In this document: positions 7,637-16,808 of the stretch, piece by piece
Position numbering within the stretch: position 1 is the first letter of the stretch
Layout of the letters: every line of letters begins with the position of its first letter
NCBI GenBank assembly: GCA_002346225.1
Contig: DDYY01000007.1
Span: 1 to 36,036 of the forward strand
Direction: 5' to 3'
From: Bacteroidetes bacterium UBA3022
GTDB taxonomy: Bacteria; Bacteroidota; Bacteroidia; Chitinophagales; BACL12
Length of the DNA: 36,036 nt
Notes under the pieces: model-generated
The model's database searches: none
The model's input: the letters and a program-made list of their open reading frames with translations, nothing else
What the model was told of the DNA's origin: nothing
Made by a program: the position numbers and the translations under genes

Positions 7637-8380
7637 ATGGCGGTCAAAGAATTAACGGTAAAAGAAAGCCTGCAACATCTCTACCATCTGCAAAAAATAC
7701 ACAGCAAGATCGACGAGATCAACACTTTAAAAGGAGAGCTCCCCATGGAGGTCAGCGATCTCGAAGATGAAATTGCAGGGTTGGAAACGCGTCTGGGTAA
7801 GCTCAAAGGCGACATTGCAGAAATCGATGCGGAAATCAGCGACCGTAAAAATGTCATCACAGACTGCAAAGCCAATATCAAGAAGTACGAGAAGCAGCAG
7901 GAGAATGTGAAGAACAGCCGCGAATTTGACGCGCTGACCAAGGAAATTGAAATGAATACGCTCGATATTGAATTGAGCGAGAAGAAAATCAAGGAAGCGC
8001 AGATTTCCAGAGAAGCGCGCGAAACAGGTCTGAAAGAAGCTGAGGAAACTTTAGCCCACAAACAGGAAGACCTGGTGAAAAAGAAGAAAGAACTCGAAAA
8101 TATCATCAAGGATACCGAGAAAGAAGAAAAAGAACTTGCCAAAGAAGTAGCTGCAGCGGAAAATGGTCTTGAAGAACGCCTGCTATCCGGCTACTACCAT
8201 ATCCGCCAGAATTACCGCAATGGCCTCGCCGTAGTTACAGTTGAGCGTGATGCTTGTGGTGGCTGTTTTGCAGCAGTTCCACCGCAGCGTCAAAGCGAAA
8301 TCAAACAAGCGAAAAAAGTGGTCATCTGCGAACACTGTGGCAGGATACTTGTAGATGATGCTATCAGCGACGAAGTATAA
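7637..8380 (+). CDS. Coiled-coil zinc-ribbon protein (C4-type, DUF164-like)
   Basis: 247 aa. Residues about 20-190 are a long charged coiled coil rich in Lys/Glu with heptad-like spacing. The C-terminus holds a four-cysteine zinc ribbon: CGGC (Cys207, Cys210) and CEHC (Cys231, Cys234). The segment GGCFAAVPPQR between them is diagnostic of the bacterial zinc-ribbon family found beside nif3. Proposed roles in the family include nucleic-acid binding; nothing in the sequence settles this. It lies 4 nt after the Nif3 gene, so it is in the same operon. No signal peptide is present, so it is cytoplasmic. Confidence 0.93.
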   Translation: MAVKELTVKESLQHLYHLQKIHSKIDEINTLKGELPMEVSDLEDEIAGLETRLGKLKGDIAEIDAEISDRKNVITDCKANIKKYEKQQENVKNSREFDALTKEIEMNTLDIELSEKKIKEAQISREARETGLKEAEETLAHKQEDLVKKKKELENIIKDTEKEEKELAKEVAAAENGLEERLLSGYYHIRQNYRNGLAVVTVERDACGGCFAAVPPQRQSEIKQAKKVVICEHCGRILVDDAISDEV

Positions 8381-8395
8381 GCCCTGAGGCTTTTC
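8379..8395 (+). terminator. Weak terminator-like hairpin after the zinc-ribbon gene
   Basis: AAGCC-CTGA-GGCTT followed by TT forms a 5-bp stem directly at the stop codon. It is short, so confidence is low. Confidence 0.3.
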
Positions 8396-8421
8396 ATGAT
8401 GCCGCAACTATCTTTACACTG

Positions 8422-9900
8422 ATGATGCGAATGCGGCTTCCCCTATTGATGGTCCTGTTTTCACTCCCCGGCAGTTGGGTGCTGGCTGATGGCTACGAGT
8501 ACAACTCGCGCTGCACCACTGCCCTGGAAAATGTGCTGGCACTCCGGCTTGATGATGCCCGCAAACTGATTGAACAGGAAAGAAAAGAGAACAAAAGCAA
8601 CCTGCTCCCCTACTACATCGAAAATACCATTGACTTCATAACCATTTATATCCACGAAGAGGAAGATGAATTTGAGTTGCTTGAAAAAAAGAAAGAGGAA
8701 CGGTTAGCTGCCATACGCCGTGGTGACCCCGACTCTCCCTACTATACCTACCTTCAGGCTGAAATCCATATTCAATGGGCTTTTAGCCGGTTGAAATTTG
8801 AAGAATACTTTACCGCATTTACCGAAATAAAAAAGGCGTACGGCCTCCTTTCGGATGTCAGGAAAGAACACCCCGATTTTACTCCGGCACTGAAAAGCAT
8901 GGGTATGCTGCACGCACTATTCGGAGCCATTCCGGATCAGTATAAGTGGGGAGCCAATATGCTGGGACTTTCGGGTGATATTGATGCAGGCCTGAAGGAA
9001 ATCAAGTATTTCATTGACAGACCCGGTAATTACCCCAAAGTACTGACCCAGGAAGCCACCCTTTATTATGCTTTCCTGGTGCTCTACCTGCAAAAAGACT
9101 ACGACAAGGCTTGGTCCATTGTTGCCAATCTCGATACACGCAACAACCTGTTGTTCTCCTTCTGCAAAGCAAGCGTGGCACTCCGCACCGGCAGGTGTGA
9201 TGTAGCCATTCAAACCCTGAGCAACCGACCTTCGGGAAGCGCCTACCTGGCATTCCCGTATATGGATTTCATGCTGGGCCTCGCCAAGACAAGGCGCCTG
9301 GATGCAGATGCCAACTTCTACTTCGAAAAATTCCTCGTCGAATTCAAGGGAAAAAACTACATCAAGGAAGCCTACCAAAAAATGGGATGGAATGCACTCA
9401 TCCGCAATGACATGACGCGCTACAAGTTCTATATGGAAAGGGTGAAAAGCCGGGGCGCCAGTGTTATCGACGATGACAAACAAGCACTGCTGGAAGCCGA
9501 ATCAGGTATTTCACCGAACCCGGTATTGCTGAAGTCTCGCTTGCTCTTTGACGGAGGCTACTACAAAGAAGCACTGCAGCAATTGGAAGGAAAATCTACC
9601 GAAGACTTCAAAACAGAAAAAGATAAGACAGAATTTACCTACCGCGCCGCACGCATTTACCACGAAAGCGGAATGACGGATAAGGCGAAAGGATATTATG
9701 CCACCACCATCAGAAACGGAGAGCAACTGACTTACTACTTTGCCGCAAGTGCTGCCCTGCAACTGGGATTAATATTCGAAAAAGAAGGGAATACAGAAAA
9801 AGCACGCTACTACTACAATCGCTGTATGAACATGAACAACAAGGAATATAAAACGGGGCTGGACAGTCAGGCCAAAGCCGGACTCAACAGATTGAAATAG
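8422..9900 (+). CDS. Exported tetratricopeptide-repeat protein
   Basis: 492 aa. The N-terminal signal peptide (MRMRLPLLMVLFSLPGSWVLA) probably ends before DGYEYN. The rest is helical with spaced TPR-like helix pairs, clearest at about residues 365-490 (GGYYKEALQQLEG, AARIYHESGMTDKAKGYY, LGLIFEKEGNTEKARYYYNR). TPR arrays act as protein-binding scaffolds; no enzyme motif is seen. The family occurs in Bacteroidetes without a defined role. A -7-like box TATCTTTA (8409-8416) lies 5 nt before the start. The gene ends one base before the convergent T9SS-cargo gene. Two Met codons occur at the start (8422, 8425); the first is used here. Confidence 0.9.
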   Translation: MMRMRLPLLMVLFSLPGSWVLADGYEYNSRCTTALENVLALRLDDARKLIEQERKENKSNLLPYYIENTIDFITIYIHEEEDEFELLEKKKEERLAAIRRGDPDSPYYTYLQAEIHIQWAFSRLKFEEYFTAFTEIKKAYGLLSDVRKEHPDFTPALKSMGMLHALFGAIPDQYKWGANMLGLSGDIDAGLKEIKYFIDRPGNYPKVLTQEATLYYAFLVLYLQKDYDKAWSIVANLDTRNNLLFSFCKASVALRTGRCDVAIQTLSNRPSGSAYLAFPYMDFMLGLAKTRRLDADANFYFEKFLVEFKGKNYIKEAYQKMGWNALIRNDMTRYKFYMERVKSRGASVIDDDKQALLEAESGISPNPVLLKSRLLFDGGYYKEALQQLEGKSTEDFKTEKDKTEFTYRAARIYHESGMTDKAKGYYATTIRNGEQLTYYFAASAALQLGLIFEKEGNTEKARYYYNRCMNMNNKEYKTGLDSQAKAGLNRLK

Positions 9901-9901
9901 G

Positions 9902-11407
9902 CTAATGTTGCACTATAATATTCCTTCTCATCGAAATGCCGCGATGCTCCAGCAGCAATAAATAAACGCCGTTTTCCAGCGCACTTACATCGAGGGATGC
10001 ACGACCTGTCTGATGTGCAATTCTTCTTCCTGCTACATCATACAGCTCCATCTGGGTTGTAGCATCTGCAACAAGTCCTTGCACATGCATTACTTGATCG
10101 ACAGGATTGGGATAAACCTGCCAGTCAACAGCAGCGGGAGACGGTTCCACTGCAACAACGCCCAATGCTTCAAAGTCAAAAGGTGTTCCCCAGGTAATCA
10201 ATCCCTTCTGGAAATAAACGGCCTCCCAGGAGGCATATGCTTCCGGACCGGCTGAGTCGAGTTCGTACAACAGGCCAATACCATCGCCAAAACGCTGCTG
10301 AAAAATTTGTTCCCCATCAGGCTCCAGACAGACACTACCCTCTCCCGGAAGGTAAGCACTGTGGAATGTTTTAAAGCGCACGCCGTTGTATTGTTCGGGA
10401 TCATAGGTGTGTTCACTGAATCCCACTCTCCCATCTGGCAACACCACCGGAATCAGCTCCAGGCTGTCCAGATAATAGTAAGTGTCAAATGCAATTGTAA
10501 CATCCTCTGTGGTATAGAAGGTATCTATGCTGACAGTAGTTCCTCCTACTGTTAGGGTAGTAACGCCCACTTTTTTAACGGAATAATTGTAGCCAACAGG
10601 CAATCCGACGGGAGTAGAATCCAGTATAAAATTGCCTCCGAGGGTAGTCCAGACAGAGTCTTCGTTTGCAGATTGCTGAATGTAATGCACTTCGTAGCCC
10701 GTCTCCCAGGTAAATGCTGCCGCTGCATCAACATCTGTTATAGCTTCCTTCGGATTATCCAGCCCACGCAAGACATACTGTTGTTCGCTTTCGGGGAAAT
10801 TATAAAAGTCCCACACTTCTGTCATACCGTAATGCTTACTGATATCGAACTTAAATTCATCCGGAAAAACACCCGGAAGAGGTGTACCGTCTTCGGCAAA
10901 AACATTCAGCCTAACGCGGTAAAGACTGTCTTCTATACCCGGCAAAATACCAAACTGATTGTAAGTTACAACGCGGGCGCGGATATAACTACCATCTTCA
11001 AATGTATAAAACACCCATATATCATTGATGGCCAGATTATTTCTGATAAAAATACTATCGCCAGCACTATTGAAAAAAACGTGCATGTCACCTTCAGGTG
11101 TTCCACTCAGGACTAACATCTTTCTTCCCAGCAAAGCGGTGTCGGTGGTACATAAATCAGCAGTTGCAGTATCAACAGCTACCTGGAAGTAGTAAGCCAT
11201 TCCATCAGGCTCTGCAACGGTTTGCGTTACTCTGGTAAAAAAGTAAAGGCTGTCTTCACCCAGTACATCCCGCGTAGCAAATGTCATGGTTCTTTCGGGA
11301 TACAGCAAAGCATAATCTTGCGCACTGGCATTATACTGCAGACAGGAAAGAATGACCAATACTATTACGCTAAGGGGTTTATACACCATCTGTGGTTTAT
11401 TTCGCAT
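9902..11407 (-). CDS. Secreted protein with T9SS C-terminal sorting domain
   Basis: 501 aa from the chosen start; Met codons at 11422 and 11389 are alternatives. The signal peptide (LSVIVLVILSCLQYNASA) is followed by a beta-rich region of about 390 residues that I do not recognise, containing many extracellular-style turns (for example VDTATADLC and AVEPSPAAVDW). The C-terminus is a typical type-A sorting domain: WQVYPNPVDQVMHVQGL, then ELYDVAGRRIAH, then LENGVYLLLL, ending RNIIVQH. It should therefore cross the outer membrane by the type IX secretion system and be shed or surface-attached. A TAGTTTTA element on this strand (11410-11417) lies so close that it would favour the 11389 start. The substrate or role is unknown. 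Confidence 0.88.
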   Translation of the reverse strand: MRNKPQMVYKPLSVIVLVILSCLQYNASAQDYALLYPERTMTFATRDVLGEDSLYFFTRVTQTVAEPDGMAYYFQVAVDTATADLCTTDTALLGRKMLVLSGTPEGDMHVFFNSAGDSIFIRNNLAINDIWVFYTFEDGSYIRARVVTYNQFGILPGIEDSLYRVRLNVFAEDGTPLPGVFPDEFKFDISKHYGMTEVWDFYNFPESEQQYVLRGLDNPKEAITDVDAAAAFTWETGYEVHYIQQSANEDSVWTTLGGNFILDSTPVGLPVGYNYSVKKVGVTTLTVGGTTVSIDTFYTTEDVTIAFDTYYYLDSLELIPVVLPDGRVGFSEHTYDPEQYNGVRFKTFHSAYLPGEGSVCLEPDGEQIFQQRFGDGIGLLYELDSAGPEAYASWEAVYFQKGLITWGTPFDFEALGVVAVEPSPAAVDWQVYPNPVDQVMHVQGLVADATTQMELYDVAGRRIAHQTGRASLDVSALENGVYLLLLEHRGISMRRNIIVQH

Positions 11408-11430
11408 CGTAAAACTATACAATCATCTGC

Positions 11431-11438
11431 TAACTTTG
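11431..11438 (+). promoter_or_regulatory. Possible -7 box (TAACTTTG) of murB
   Basis: TAACTTTG matches TAnnTTTG and ends 22 nt before the murB TTG start. No clear TTG lies 19-21 nt upstream. It sits between the two divergent genes. Confidence 0.45.
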
Positions 11439-11460
11439 GTGAAACCAATCACACACCAAA

Positions 11461-12489
11461 TTGGCATTAAGCCCCGTACTGTATAATCAGTCACTGCGAC
11501 ACCTCAACACTTTTGGGTTGGATGTCACCGCGGCCGCATTACTGCATCTCGAGCACAGGGATGATCTGACGCAATTGACTGATCTGGTTCAGGCGTATCC
11601 GCAACTGCTGATTTTAGGCGGTGGAAGTAACTTATTGTTTACAAGAAATTTTGAAGGTCTGGTGGTTTGGAACCGATTGAAAGGCATTGCCATAGAACCG
11701 GATCCTGACAGTCCTCAACATCAATTGCTGAAAGCTTCCGGTGGAGAATCATGGCATGAACTGGTGATGTATGCCGTGCATCATCAACTGGGTGGTATTG
11801 AAAATCTGGCCCTCATACCGGGTACTGTTGGTGCTGCACCCATACAAAATATCGGAGCATACGGTGTTGAATTAAAGGACGTATTCCATAGCCTCGAAGC
11901 ATTCGATCTGGAAACAGGCAAGTTGCAAACTTTCGACAAAGACAACTGCATGTTTGGATACCGCAGCAGCATCTTCAAGCACGAGTTCAAGGGGAAGTAT
12001 CTCATTGTCAGTTGTACACTGCGCTTAAGTCTGGAGCATACCCTGCACACTTCCTATGGTGCTATTCAGACTACACTTAAAAAGAAAGGCATTGAACATC
12101 CGCGTATCAGCGATATTGCCGAAGCGGTGATTGATATCCGACGAAGTAAACTTCCCGACCCGCAGGTATTAGGAAATGCAGGTTCCTTTTTTAAGAATCC
12201 CGAAATCTCGCTGAAGCACTTCGAGCAACTGCAACAAGACTTTCCCGATATACCCGGCTATCCTGTTCCCGGTGACCTCATTAAAGTGCCTGCCGGTTGG
12301 CTCATTGAAACTTGCGGTTGGAAAGGCCGGCGCATGGGCAACACAGGAGCTCACGCACAACAGGCGCTTGTATTGGTGAATTATGGCAATGCTACCGGTG
12401 AAGAAATCTATGAGCATGCACAACGCATCATTCGCAATGTGAAGGAGCGATTTGAAATCACCCTGGTTCCGGAAGTCAATATTATCTAA
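11461..12489 (+). CDS. murB: UDP-N-acetylenolpyruvoylglucosamine reductase (UDP-N-acetylmuramate dehydrogenase)
   Basis: 342 aa. MurB reduces UDP-GlcNAc-enolpyruvate to UDP-MurNAc with NADPH and FAD in peptidoglycan synthesis. Seen: HLNTFGLD near the N-terminus, the FAD-binding stretch LILGGGSNLLF (about residues 50-60), the family motif PGTVGAAPIQNIGAYGVEL, catalytic Ser242 in NAGSFFKNP, the AGWLIETCGWKG motif, and terminal VPEVNII with the conserved Glu338. Length and motifs fit the type I (E. coli-like) enzyme. The only start that includes the conserved N-terminus is TTG at 11461: an in-frame TGA lies at 11440-11442 and no ATG lies between. Convergent with the SDR gene, 14 nt apart. Confidence 0.97.
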   Translation: MALSPVLYNQSLRHLNTFGLDVTAAALLHLEHRDDLTQLTDLVQAYPQLLILGGGSNLLFTRNFEGLVVWNRLKGIAIEPDPDSPQHQLLKASGGESWHELVMYAVHHQLGGIENLALIPGTVGAAPIQNIGAYGVELKDVFHSLEAFDLETGKLQTFDKDNCMFGYRSSIFKHEFKGKYLIVSCTLRLSLEHTLHTSYGAIQTTLKKKGIEHPRISDIAEAVIDIRRSKLPDPQVLGNAGSFFKNPEISLKHFEQLQQDFPDIPGYPVPGDLIKVPAGWLIETCGWKGRRMGNTGAHAQQALVLVNYGNATGEEIYEHAQRIIRNVKERFEITLVPEVNII

Positions 12490-12503
12490 AGTAGAAAAAC
12501 CAC

Positions 12504-13370
12504 CTATCCTTTCTTCCGCATCTGGTCCATCATATCCCACAATTGCTGGGGTACTTTTTCCAGAATATTCATTTCTCCGGCGCCCTTGAGCCATTCGCCA
12601 CCATCAATAACCATAACCTCACCATTCACATAAGCACTGTAGTCGGAAAGCAGATAAGCTGCCAGATTAGCCAGTTCCTGGTGATCGCCCAGACGGCCTA
12701 CGGGAATTTTCTTTTTCATATCCAGCTCCTCTTCCAGTCCCGGTGGAATCAGTCTGCTCCATGCACCCTCTGTAGGAAAAGGACCGGGAGCAATTGCATT
12801 CAACCGAATACCATATTTTGCCCATTCCACTGCCAATGAGCGCGTCAGTGCCAGCACACCTGCTTTTCCGCAGGCACTCGGCACAACAAATCCACTTCCG
12901 GTAAAGGCATAGGTGGTAACAACACTTAAAACTGTCCCTTTGCTTTTCTGCTCAATCCAGTACTTGCCCAATGCCAGTGTGCAATTGTAGCTGCCCTTCA
13001 GGACGATGTCCACTACGGTGTCAAAGGCCCGGTGACTGAGTCGCTCGGTAGGCGATATGAAATTACCTGCAGCATTGTTCAATAATGCATCTACCTTCCC
13101 AAACCGCTTCACAGCTGCCTGCAACATGGCTTCTACCTGATCGTACATCCGCACATCACATTCTACCGCAAGCGCCTGTCCGCCGGTGGCAGCTTCCAGC
13201 TCAGCAACGGTCTTCTCCAGCACATCCAGTTTTCTGCTGGTAATAACTACACTGGCACCGAGTTCCATCAGGTATTTGGCCATTGATTTTCCCAGTCCTG
13301 TGCCACCGCCGGTTACTATAACGGTCTTGTTCTGCATGGCTCCATCGCGAAGCATTGGTTGATCGTACAT
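12504..13370 (-). CDS. SDR-family 2,4-dienoyl-CoA reductase (NADPH), DECR type
   Basis: 288 aa from the ATG at 13370 (MYDQPMLRDG...), preferred over the upstream Met at 13403 because family members begin in this way. NADPH-binding motif TGGGTGLGKS is near residue 20, with NNAAGNF further on. The usual YxxxK active site is missing. Instead the sequence has Tyr and Lys 15 residues apart in TYAFTGSGFVVPSACGKAG, the arrangement of mitochondrial DECR1. That enzyme reduces 2,4-dienoyl-CoA during oxidation of unsaturated fatty acids, so the same reaction is likely here. A divergent hotdog thioesterase gene starts 42 nt away, consistent with acyl-CoA metabolism. Confidence 0.93.
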   Translation of the reverse strand: MYDQPMLRDGAMQNKTVIVTGGGTGLGKSMAKYLMELGASVVITSRKLDVLEKTVAELEAATGGQALAVECDVRMYDQVEAMLQAAVKRFGKVDALLNNAAGNFISPTERLSHRAFDTVVDIVLKGSYNCTLALGKYWIEQKSKGTVLSVVTTYAFTGSGFVVPSACGKAGVLALTRSLAVEWAKYGIRLNAIAPGPFPTEGAWSRLIPPGLEEELDMKKKIPVGRLGDHQELANLAAYLLSDYSAYVNGEVMVIDGGEWLKGAGEMNILEKVPQQLWDMMDQMRKKG

Positions 13371-13412
13371 GATAAATGTTATTATTGCACTAAAAGTAAT
13401 CAATCCTTTCAG

Positions 13413-13826
13413 ATGTATACAATTGACTTAACTGTCCGCGGATTTCACTGCGATATGTTCGCCCACGTAAACAATGCACGCTACCTGGAATTTCTCGAAG
13501 AAGCCCGCTGGGAATGGCTCAATACTATCAGCTCCGTGAAGTATTTTCAGGAAAAAAATATAAGTTTTATTGTTGTAAGTGTACATATCAACTACCGCAG
13601 ACCGGCTGTACTCAATGATGTACTGAGCATCGTGACCACGCCGCAAGGGACAGGGCAACGCAGCGCAACAGTCAAGCAAGAAGTAATCCGCAAGGCGGAT
13701 GGGAAACTGATTGCTGATGCAGAAGTAGTCTTTGCCATCATCGATAACCACACTGGGAAATCGATTGTACTCGACGACGAGATGAAAGAATTATTTACCC
13801 GACTTCCCGATCCATCAGATAGTTAG
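13413..13826 (+). CDS. Acyl-CoA thioesterase, hotdog fold (YbgC/4-hydroxybenzoyl-CoA thioesterase-like)
   Basis: 137 aa. The N-terminal motif CDMFAHVNNARYLEFLEEARW is the signature of YbgC-like thioesterases, with the catalytic Asp before FAHVNN. The length is standard for a single hotdog domain. The start at 13413 is chosen because the signature family sequence begins YTIDLTVRGFHCD; an upstream extension to 13359 would run into the divergent SDR gene. It hydrolyses acyl-CoA esters in the cytoplasm; the chain specificity cannot be read. The 3' end overlaps the convergent AbgT gene by 12 nt. Confidence 0.92.
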   Translation: MYTIDLTVRGFHCDMFAHVNNARYLEFLEEARWEWLNTISSVKYFQEKNISFIVVSVHINYRRPAVLNDVLSIVTTPQGTGQRSATVKQEVIRKADGKLIADAEVVFAIIDNHTGKSIVLDDEMKELFTRLPDPSDS

Positions 13827-15323
13827 AGGAGCACCCGGTCCTATCGGCAGATTGAGTGTTATCCATATCACCAGCAGAATGGACCAGCCAATCAGAAAGA
13901 CGAGTGTATAGGGTAACATCGTTGAAATGATAGTTCCAATACCTGCCTGCTTATCATAGCGTTGCATGAAGGCAACAATCAAGGCAAAATAAGACATCAT
14001 GGGTGAAATGATATTGGTTACACTATCCCCTACCCGATACACCATTTGTGTATATTCCGGTGAGTAACCCAGCAGCATAAACATGGGTATGAACACCGGT
14101 GCCATGATGGCCCACTTCGCAGAGGCGCTTCCCATAACCAGATTGATAAAGGCAGCAACCAGCACAAAACACAATACCAGCGGTATACCCGTGAGACCTG
14201 TCCGCTCCAGGAAGGAGGCACCGTTGATAGCGGTAATCAGTCCAAGATTGGTCCAGTTGAAATAGGCTACAAACTGAGCAGCAAAGAAGACAAGTACGAT
14301 ATAACTGCCCAGGGTCTCCATCGATTTGCTCATGCCCTTCATCACATCGCTGTCGTTGCGAATGGTTTTCGCACCTATTCCATAGGCAATTCCGCAAATC
14401 GCTGACGCGAAGAAAATGATAGCGACAATGCCTTTCATGAACGGAGATTTCAGCACAGAGCCTGTTTCCGGATCCCGTAAAAATCCATCGGCCGGCAGCA
14501 AGCCCCAGAGGATAATACCGGTCAATACACCGGCGCAGATTAGCGCATATTTCAATCCTCGTTTTTCCTCTTTGCTGAGCTTGTCAATTTTCTCCGGCTT
14601 TTCATCTCCCGTATATTCTCCCAAACGCGGAATAACGATTTTCTCCGTCACCCATGTACCCAATCCCGTAATGAGAAAGGTGGATACAAACATGAAATAG
14701 TAGTTACAGGCAGGATTCACCTCATACCCCGGTTGCAAAATCTGCGCAGCTTCCTGCGACAACCCTGCCAGCAATGGATCAATGGTGCCTATCAGCAGGT
14801 TGGCACTGTAGCCACCGGAAACTCCTGCAAAAGCGGCAGCAAGTCCCGCCAGCGGATGCCGACCTACAGCGAGAAAAATCACCGCTGCCAGTGGCACTAG
14901 CAACACATACCCAACTTCACTGGCCGCATTCGACATCACACCTGAAAACACAATAACTGCTGTAAGCAATCTTCTGGGTGAAGACAACACGAGTAACCGC
15001 AAAGCCGCACCTATCAATCCGGTGCCTTCCGCAACGCCAATACCCAGCAGGGCCACCAGCACCGTTCCCAGTGGAGCAAATGCCGTAAAGTTGGTGACCA
15101 TATTCGTTAGGATGCGTGCCAGACCTTCCCGCGATAGCAGGTTGACAGCCTCCACACTTTCACCGGTACCCGGATGGGTAACCGACACATCGAACATGCT
15201 GACAATACCACTCATAACTACCACCAGCAGTGCCAGCATGGCAAACAAGGTGGCTGGATGCGGCAGCGCATTCCCAATTCGTTCTACTGTAGATAAAAAT
15301 CTATCGGTCCACTTTTTTTGCAT
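13815..15323 (-). CDS. AbgT-family transporter (p-aminobenzoyl-glutamate/antimetabolite type)
   Basis: 502 aa with about 11-13 hydrophobic segments. The N-terminus WTDRFLSTVERIGNALPHPATLF and the later stretches GVMSNAASEVGYVLLVPLAA and GGYSANLLIGTIDPLLAGL are characteristic of the AbgT family. Family members import p-aminobenzoyl-glutamate or export sulfonamide-like antimetabolites using ion or proton gradients; which applies here is open. The gene is downstream of an aminotransferase gene on the same strand, 28 nt apart, so an operon is likely. Confidence 0.94.
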   Translation of the reverse strand: MQKKWTDRFLSTVERIGNALPHPATLFAMLALLVVVMSGIVSMFDVSVTHPGTGESVEAVNLLSREGLARILTNMVTNFTAFAPLGTVLVALLGIGVAEGTGLIGAALRLLVLSSPRRLLTAVIVFSGVMSNAASEVGYVLLVPLAAVIFLAVGRHPLAGLAAAFAGVSGGYSANLLIGTIDPLLAGLSQEAAQILQPGYEVNPACNYYFMFVSTFLITGLGTWVTEKIVIPRLGEYTGDEKPEKIDKLSKEEKRGLKYALICAGVLTGIILWGLLPADGFLRDPETGSVLKSPFMKGIVAIIFFASAICGIAYGIGAKTIRNDSDVMKGMSKSMETLGSYIVLVFFAAQFVAYFNWTNLGLITAINGASFLERTGLTGIPLVLCFVLVAAFINLVMGSASAKWAIMAPVFIPMFMLLGYSPEYTQMVYRVGDSVTNIISPMMSYFALIVAFMQRYDKQAGIGTIISTMLPYTLVFLIGWSILLVIWITLNLPIGPGAPLTI

Positions 15324-15351
15324 GGATCAATTATTTATTTAAGAATAATAT

Positions 15352-16644
15352 TTAAAATACAAGTGTTTTCAGCGCGGCCGAAAGCTTCTCCATGGAAGCA
15401 TCCACATCTTCCATGGTACAGGTGCCTACACTGAGCCGATACCAGGGTATATCACGGGCGGTGCCGAAAGCATAAAAGGGTACTAAAGCCAGGGAAGCTT
15501 CATTCAACAAAAAGGCCGTAATATCCTCAACCGATTGAATGACAGTGCCATCCTGTTTTCTGGCGCCACGCAAATCTATTTTCACCGTCAGGTAGATGGC
15601 TGCCTGCGGAGCAATACATTCAACGGGAAAACCGGATGCATTCAAATATTGAAAATGTTTATAGAATCCTGCCAGCCTGTCGTGCAGGGCAGTGCGGAAA
15701 TCATCCAGATAGGCATCTACAGCTGCATCATTTTTAAGAAACTGAGCGGCTGCCACCTGCTCGGGCTTTGGACTCCATGCACCTACATGAGAGAGAATGG
15801 AGCGCATTTTAGCCATAATGTTTGCAGGACCTACGGACCAGCCCACGCGTACACCTGTTGCAGCAAAGGCCTTGGACAATCCATCTATATAAATCACATA
15901 GTCGCGCATGGCAGGACAAACAGATACCGGATCATAATGCTCGGTTTCTCCGTATGTCAAGGTCCAATACAACTGATCGTACAACATATACAGCGGCTTC
16001 TGACTGCTTCCCCTGCGCTGGTTTTCAGCTACTACCATATCACAGATGTCGATAAGCGCCTGCTTGCTGAAGGTAGTACCCGAAGGGTTCAAAGGCGAAC
16101 ACAATGCCAGCAAGGTGGCCTCCCGGATATGTGGCCGAATCTGTTCGGCTGTCGGCATAAAATGCTCCTCTGCCGTAGTAGGTAATTCAATAGCCCTGGC
16201 GCGACTCAGATGCGTATAATGGTTGTTATTCCATGAAGGCACCGGATAAATCACAGTGTCTCCGGGATCCAGCAAGGTGAGATAGGCTGCGTAAATCAAC
16301 GGCCTTCCACCACCGGAAATCAACACTTCTTCCGCATCATAATTCCAACCCAGTCCCCTGTTCAGGAAATGCACCACACTTTTACGCAGGGGCTCTATGC
16401 CATTAGCCGCAGGATAATTGGTTTGCTTATCCCTGTAAGCCTGCACAATGCCATCTTCCAACACTGCGGGTATGGGAAATACCGATGGATTAAAATCACC
16501 TATGGTAAAATTAAATATCTTTTCTCCACTGGCTATTCGCTGGTTGACCTGAGCGGCCAGCTTGATAATCTCTGATCCGATGAGCCGATCGGCCATTTCC
16601 GATACTACTGCTGGCGCATGTCCTGTTGTGCTGCTTTCCGACAT
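15352..16644 (-). CDS. Class I/II pyridoxal-phosphate aminotransferase
   Basis: 430 aa using the ATG at 16644 (MSESSTTGHAP...); an upstream Met at 16659 is possible. Fold-type I motifs are present: the N-terminal substrate loop IGDFNPSVFPIP, the Asn and Pro of CSPLNPSGTTFS, YDQLYWTLTYGE, and the PLP-binding lysine Lys258 in DGLSKAFAATGVRVGW. The family transfers amino groups between an amino acid and a 2-oxoacid; the pattern is aspartate-aminotransferase-like, but the substrate is not determined. It is likely co-transcribed with the AbgT transporter gene that follows 28 nt downstream. Confidence 0.94.
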   Translation of the reverse strand: MSESSTTGHAPAVVSEMADRLIGSEIIKLAAQVNQRIASGEKIFNFTIGDFNPSVFPIPAVLEDGIVQAYRDKQTNYPAANGIEPLRKSVVHFLNRGLGWNYDAEEVLISGGGRPLIYAAYLTLLDPGDTVIYPVPSWNNNHYTHLSRARAIELPTTAEEHFMPTAEQIRPHIREATLLALCSPLNPSGTTFSKQALIDICDMVVAENQRRGSSQKPLYMLYDQLYWTLTYGETEHYDPVSVCPAMRDYVIYIDGLSKAFAATGVRVGWSVGPANIMAKMRSILSHVGAWSPKPEQVAAAQFLKNDAAVDAYLDDFRTALHDRLAGFYKHFQYLNASGFPVECIAPQAAIYLTVKIDLRGARKQDGTVIQSVEDITAFLLNEASLALVPFYAFGTARDIPWYRLSVGTCTMEDVDASMEKLSAALKTLVF

Positions 16645-16808
16645 GGTGGAAAAATACACACTTTCATCGATTTTTAGGAATTATGCAGGGCGCTATTCTT
16701 TGACTTTACAACTAAATCCCCACACAATATGCACAATTCAAAATTAGCATGAAAGGCCGGAGTTTCGGGAAAAAGGAACATTTTTGAATGAGATTACATT
16801 GTACTCAT

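Noticed and set aside
7681..8142. 153-aa Ser-rich minus-strand frame
   Set aside because: Mirror image of the Lys/Glu-rich coiled coil of the zinc-ribbon gene; a composition artefact.
8917..9483. 188-aa minus-strand frame inside the TPR gene
   Set aside because: Antisense to a convincing exported TPR protein; no independent support.
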